Shown one piece after another: positions 3,501-5,805 of a stretch of DNA of 5,805 bases. The notes below the pieces were generated by a model. That model was not told where the DNA came from and made no database searches. It was given only the letters and a program-made list of their open reading frames with translations. The position numbers and the translations under genes are program-made. The DNA comes from an uncultured Eubacteriales bacterium (GTDB lineage: Bacteria > Bacillota > Clostridia > Oscillospirales > Acutalibacteraceae), in contig CAKTXU010000136.1 of NCBI GenBank assembly GCA_934630995.1, positions 1 through 5,805 on the forward strand. Reading direction: 5' to 3'. Position 1 is the stretch's first letter. Each line of letters starts with the position of its first letter.

Positions 3501-5805
3501 GAGCTATGTGACTCCTCCTCCTTTGAAAACCGCGTTGTAATTTCCAGCATCCAAACTTTGCGGGCCCACCCATCCGCTCCCACGCGGGCAGGGAGGCGAG
3601 GAAGGAATTGATCTCCATCACGTCCTGCCGCCGGATGAATCGTTGATCATTGCCCAGCGCCTCCACCCAAATCTCCACGGCGCACACCCGGTCCCGGTCT
3701 ACAAGATCTAATCCGTCTGACGCGACGCCGCCCGCCCAGTAAGCCATCCTCCTTTGAACATTCCAGCGGCTCCAGTCTTGGGGGATTTGCTGCTCGAGGA
3801 AGTCCAGGATGATCCCCTCCTGCGGGGAGCTCTCCCGGTGCTCCTCCTGTTCCTGCCGTGCCCGCGCTTCGAGTTCGCCTGTCAAATATAAGGGTTCCCC
3901 CAGCCGCCAGCAGGCGACCGCCTCGGCCCATATTTGGTCAACCTCCGGCCCCAGTTCGGTGAACACGCTTTTCCGCGGCTCCTGTGAGACGTCCACCGGC
4001 CAGAACCGCCGGTTCCCGGTTTTATCTCGCAGGTACTCGGTGTCGTTGGAGGTCCCGAAAAACACGCAGCAGCGGGGGCACTCCTTGACGTTGCGGGCGT
4101 AGGCTGCCCGGTAACGGTCGGTCTGCTGGCTCAAAAACTGCTTAATGTGGTTGACGTCGTCCCGCCGCATGGCGCCCAGCTCCCCAACCTCGACGATCCA
4201 AACGCCCTGGATGAGCTCGCTGGCCTCCTTGCCTTCAAATGTCCGCAAGCTATCGGAGAACCACCCCTTGGACATGATGCGGAAAAGGGTGCTTTTGCCG
4301 ATCCCCTGCGGGCCGGTGACCACCGTCATGACATCAAACTTGGTCCCCGGTGCCATGGCGCGGGCCACGGCTGCCGTCATTGCCTTGCGGGTGACCGCCC
4401 GGGTATAATCCGTGTCGGCGGCGCCCAGGTAGTCGATAAACAGGGTGTCAAGTCGCGGATTGCCGTCCCAGGTCAGTCCGGTCAGGTAGTCCCGTACCTC
4501 ATTGAAACTGTGCCTTTTGCTGTGGAGGGACAGGGCGCCATTGATTTTATCGTTGCCAGTAATGCCGTATACTTTCTCTATGTACCAATACAGCCCGTAG
4601 TTGTCGTTATCCTCCCACGCCCGCCGCTTTGGAGATTGATCCCATGGCAAGGCCCCGAACACTTCGCCGCGGACGGCGAACTCATTCAGCGCGAACTTGC
4701 CGCGCAGCAGAGGGTCGTGTTCCAGAATCGTCCATATATTGTCAATCGTCTTGTCGAATCCGCCGCCGGGTCCCAGCTTGAGCTTACTGATCCAGCTGTT
4801 GTCCCCCTCGGCCTTTGTCCCGGTGGCGTCCGCAACCTCGGAGAACTCCGCCGTGGCCTCCTCATACCGTTCGGCGCCGAGAGTGGTCGACACCTCTTCG
4901 TTGTCCAGTGCAAAACGGGTCATGGCCACGAAGGACGGCAACTTATTGACCGGCGTGTCCGGCTTAGCCTCATCGTCCAGTCCACCAAACTTATGCAGCC
5001 GAACCAGGTCGAAGGCGTTACATAGCTTCCCGCTGGCGGGGTCGGTGGCATGGTGAGAAAACAGGAATTTACCATTGTCGTATACCACTGCTCCGCCGGT
5101 GGTACTGCCGCCGGTGAAAGTCAGCCTGTTGCCGTCGCCGATATCGCATGGTACATACTCGCCGGGGATCAGCTCCGCGATAGCCCTGTAGACGTCGTAT
5201 ACCCGGCAGAAGGCGCCCACCACGCCGTGCTTTGTCGTTGGATCTTCCTGCTTCTCCGCGTAGCGGGCCCGGCGTTCGACGGCGCCCGGTACCTGCGGCC
5301 ACTGCGCCATGTCCCGCCAGTCCGCATATTGGGCCAGCACTCCGTCCACGTCCAACAGTGGCTTATCCTCGCAGGCGAAAATATAGGGTGCGTCAGCGCT
5401 GCAGGAGGGCCAATACATCAGCCGTGTCGCCTCAAAGGTAGAGGGGTCAAAGGGCTGCATGGAGGGCTCCAGACACCACGCCAACCGCCGGGCAAGGGGT
5501 TCATATTCGTCGGCCGTCGCTGTCCGGGCCAGAGGCATAACCACACGCAGCCTCGGTGCAGCCTCATTATGTTTTCTGGTGGAGTAGATGGCATACCCGC
5601 ATCCAAGGGCCGCCACGCGCCGCAGGATGTCCTCCGTCCCTCCTGCCGTTACTGCGTCCAGATCCAGGGTGACCACGTCTCTGCCGGCCACACAACCCGC
5701 CTTCCGGCGCTCCCCCGTCAGGGTTCCGCCAACGAAGCCGCCGACATCCTTGGCATCATCCTGTTGCGCCTTGGGCCACCGCATGTACTCCGCCTGGGGC
5801 TCCGT
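3460..5805 (-). CDS. VapE-family phage primase/helicase, 5' end outside the window
   Basis: A phage replication protein that would prime and unwind DNA. Using the first visible Met (position 5784) as residue 1, the N-terminal part looks like an archaeo-eukaryotic primase: DLD at 41-43, a serine and histidine at S68/H72, an arginine-rich strand at R78/R80, and D113 with R121. An SHHATDP motif sits at about 243-249. The C-terminal half is the VirE/VapE P-loop ATPase: Walker A GPQGIGKST at 491-499, an acidic Walker B-like WIVEVGEL at 529-536, sensor-like GTSN at 577-580, and a TGNRR arginine finger at 589-593. The frame stays open through seven more codons (TEPQAEY) to the window edge, and relatives carry additional N-terminal sequence there, so Met 5784 is probably internal. 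About 781 codons are visible. The family assignment is firm; the primase activity is inferred from motifs. The last ~20 residues (RRRSHIARYNERCNDVAYNG) look like an extra tail coded by repeat-bearing DNA. Confidence 0.95.
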   Translation of the reverse strand, partial: TEPQAEYMRWPKAQQDDAKDVGGFVGGTLTGERRKAGCVAGRDVVTLDLDAVTAGGTEDILRRVAALGCGYAIYSTRKHNEAAPRLRVVMPLARTATADEYEPLARRLAWCLEPSMQPFDPSTFEATRLMYWPSCSADAPYIFACEDKPLLDVDGVLAQYADWRDMAQWPQVPGAVERRARYAEKQEDPTTKHGVVGAFCRVYDVYRAIAELIPGEYVPCDIGDGNRLTFTGGSTTGGAVVYDNGKFLFSHHATDPASGKLCNAFDLVRLHKFGGLDDEAKPDTPVNKLPSFVAMTRFALDNEEVSTTLGAERYEEATAEFSEVADATGTKAEGDNSWISKLKLGPGGGFDKTIDNIWTILEHDPLLRGKFALNEFAVRGEVFGALPWDQSPKRRAWEDNDNYGLYWYIEKVYGITGNDKINGALSLHSKRHSFNEVRDYLTGLTWDGNPRLDTLFIDYLGAADTDYTRAVTRKAMTAAVARAMAPGTKFDVMTVVTGPQGIGKSTLFRIMSKGWFSDSLRTFEGKEASELIQGVWIVEVGELGAMRRDDVNHIKQFLSQQTDRYRAAYARNVKECPRCCVFFGTSNDTEYLRDKTGNRRFWPVDVSQEPRKSVFTELGPEVDQIWAEAVACWRLGEPLYLTGELEARARQEQEEHRESSPQEGIILDFLEQQIPQDWSRWNVQRRMAYWAGGVASDGLDLVDRDRVCAVEIWVEALGNDQRFIRRQDVMEINSFLASLPAWERMGGPAKFGCWKLQRGFQRRRSHIARYNERCNDVAYNG

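Noticed and set aside
4147..5025. 292-codon plus-strand open frame
   Set aside because: It lies fully antisense to the VapE ATPase region, whose Walker and sensor motifs are clear; the translation shows no recognisable domain.
1..5805. tRNA genes, insertion sequences or attachment sites
   Set aside because: No transposase, no terminal inverted repeats, no cloverleaf-like sequence and no integrase or att-like duplication were seen.

Overview
The window looks like part of a double-stranded DNA phage or prophage genome from a GC-rich, gut-type Clostridia host (Oscillospiraceae-like). That placement is inferred from the gene content, the GC-rich codons and the consistent GGAGG ribosome binding sites; no host gene or integration site is visible. 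Every credible gene lies on the minus strand, so the transcript reads from position 5805 down to 1.

Layout in transcription order: (1) 5805-3460, a large VapE-family primase/helicase whose 5' end lies outside the window; (2) 3459-3223, a 237-base AT-rich intergenic stretch with four phased 9-bp repeats, two perfect palindromes, a cluster of (C/T)TACAT-type boxes and a possible promoter; (3) 3222-3016, a 68-residue protein resembling a stand-alone winged-helix domain; (4) 3013-2654, a VRR-NUC nuclease; (5) 2709 (or 2718)-1306, a SNF2-type helicase whose start lies inside the nuclease gene; (6) 1276-593, an alanine/tryptophan-repeat protein resembling Imm-5-like putative immunity proteins; (7) 603-109, a 164-residue hypothetical protein that may contain a second, internal start; (8) 72-1, the start of a small hydrophobic protein that leaves the window.

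Items 1, 4 and 5 form a DNA replication and recombination module common in Clostridia phages: VapE would prime and unwind, and the VRR-NUC and SNF2 proteins would process DNA structures. Genes 3 to 8 are tightly packed (gaps of 2, 29 and 36 bases, overlaps of 11 and about 56-65 bases) and are probably one transcription unit starting in the AT-rich gap. That gap follows the replication gene, carries iteron-like repeats and is much richer in A and T than the flanking genes, so it is a candidate replication origin, operator region, or both. The least ordinary parts of the window are this gap and the nested 12/21/66-bp tandem repeats inside the alanine-rich gene.
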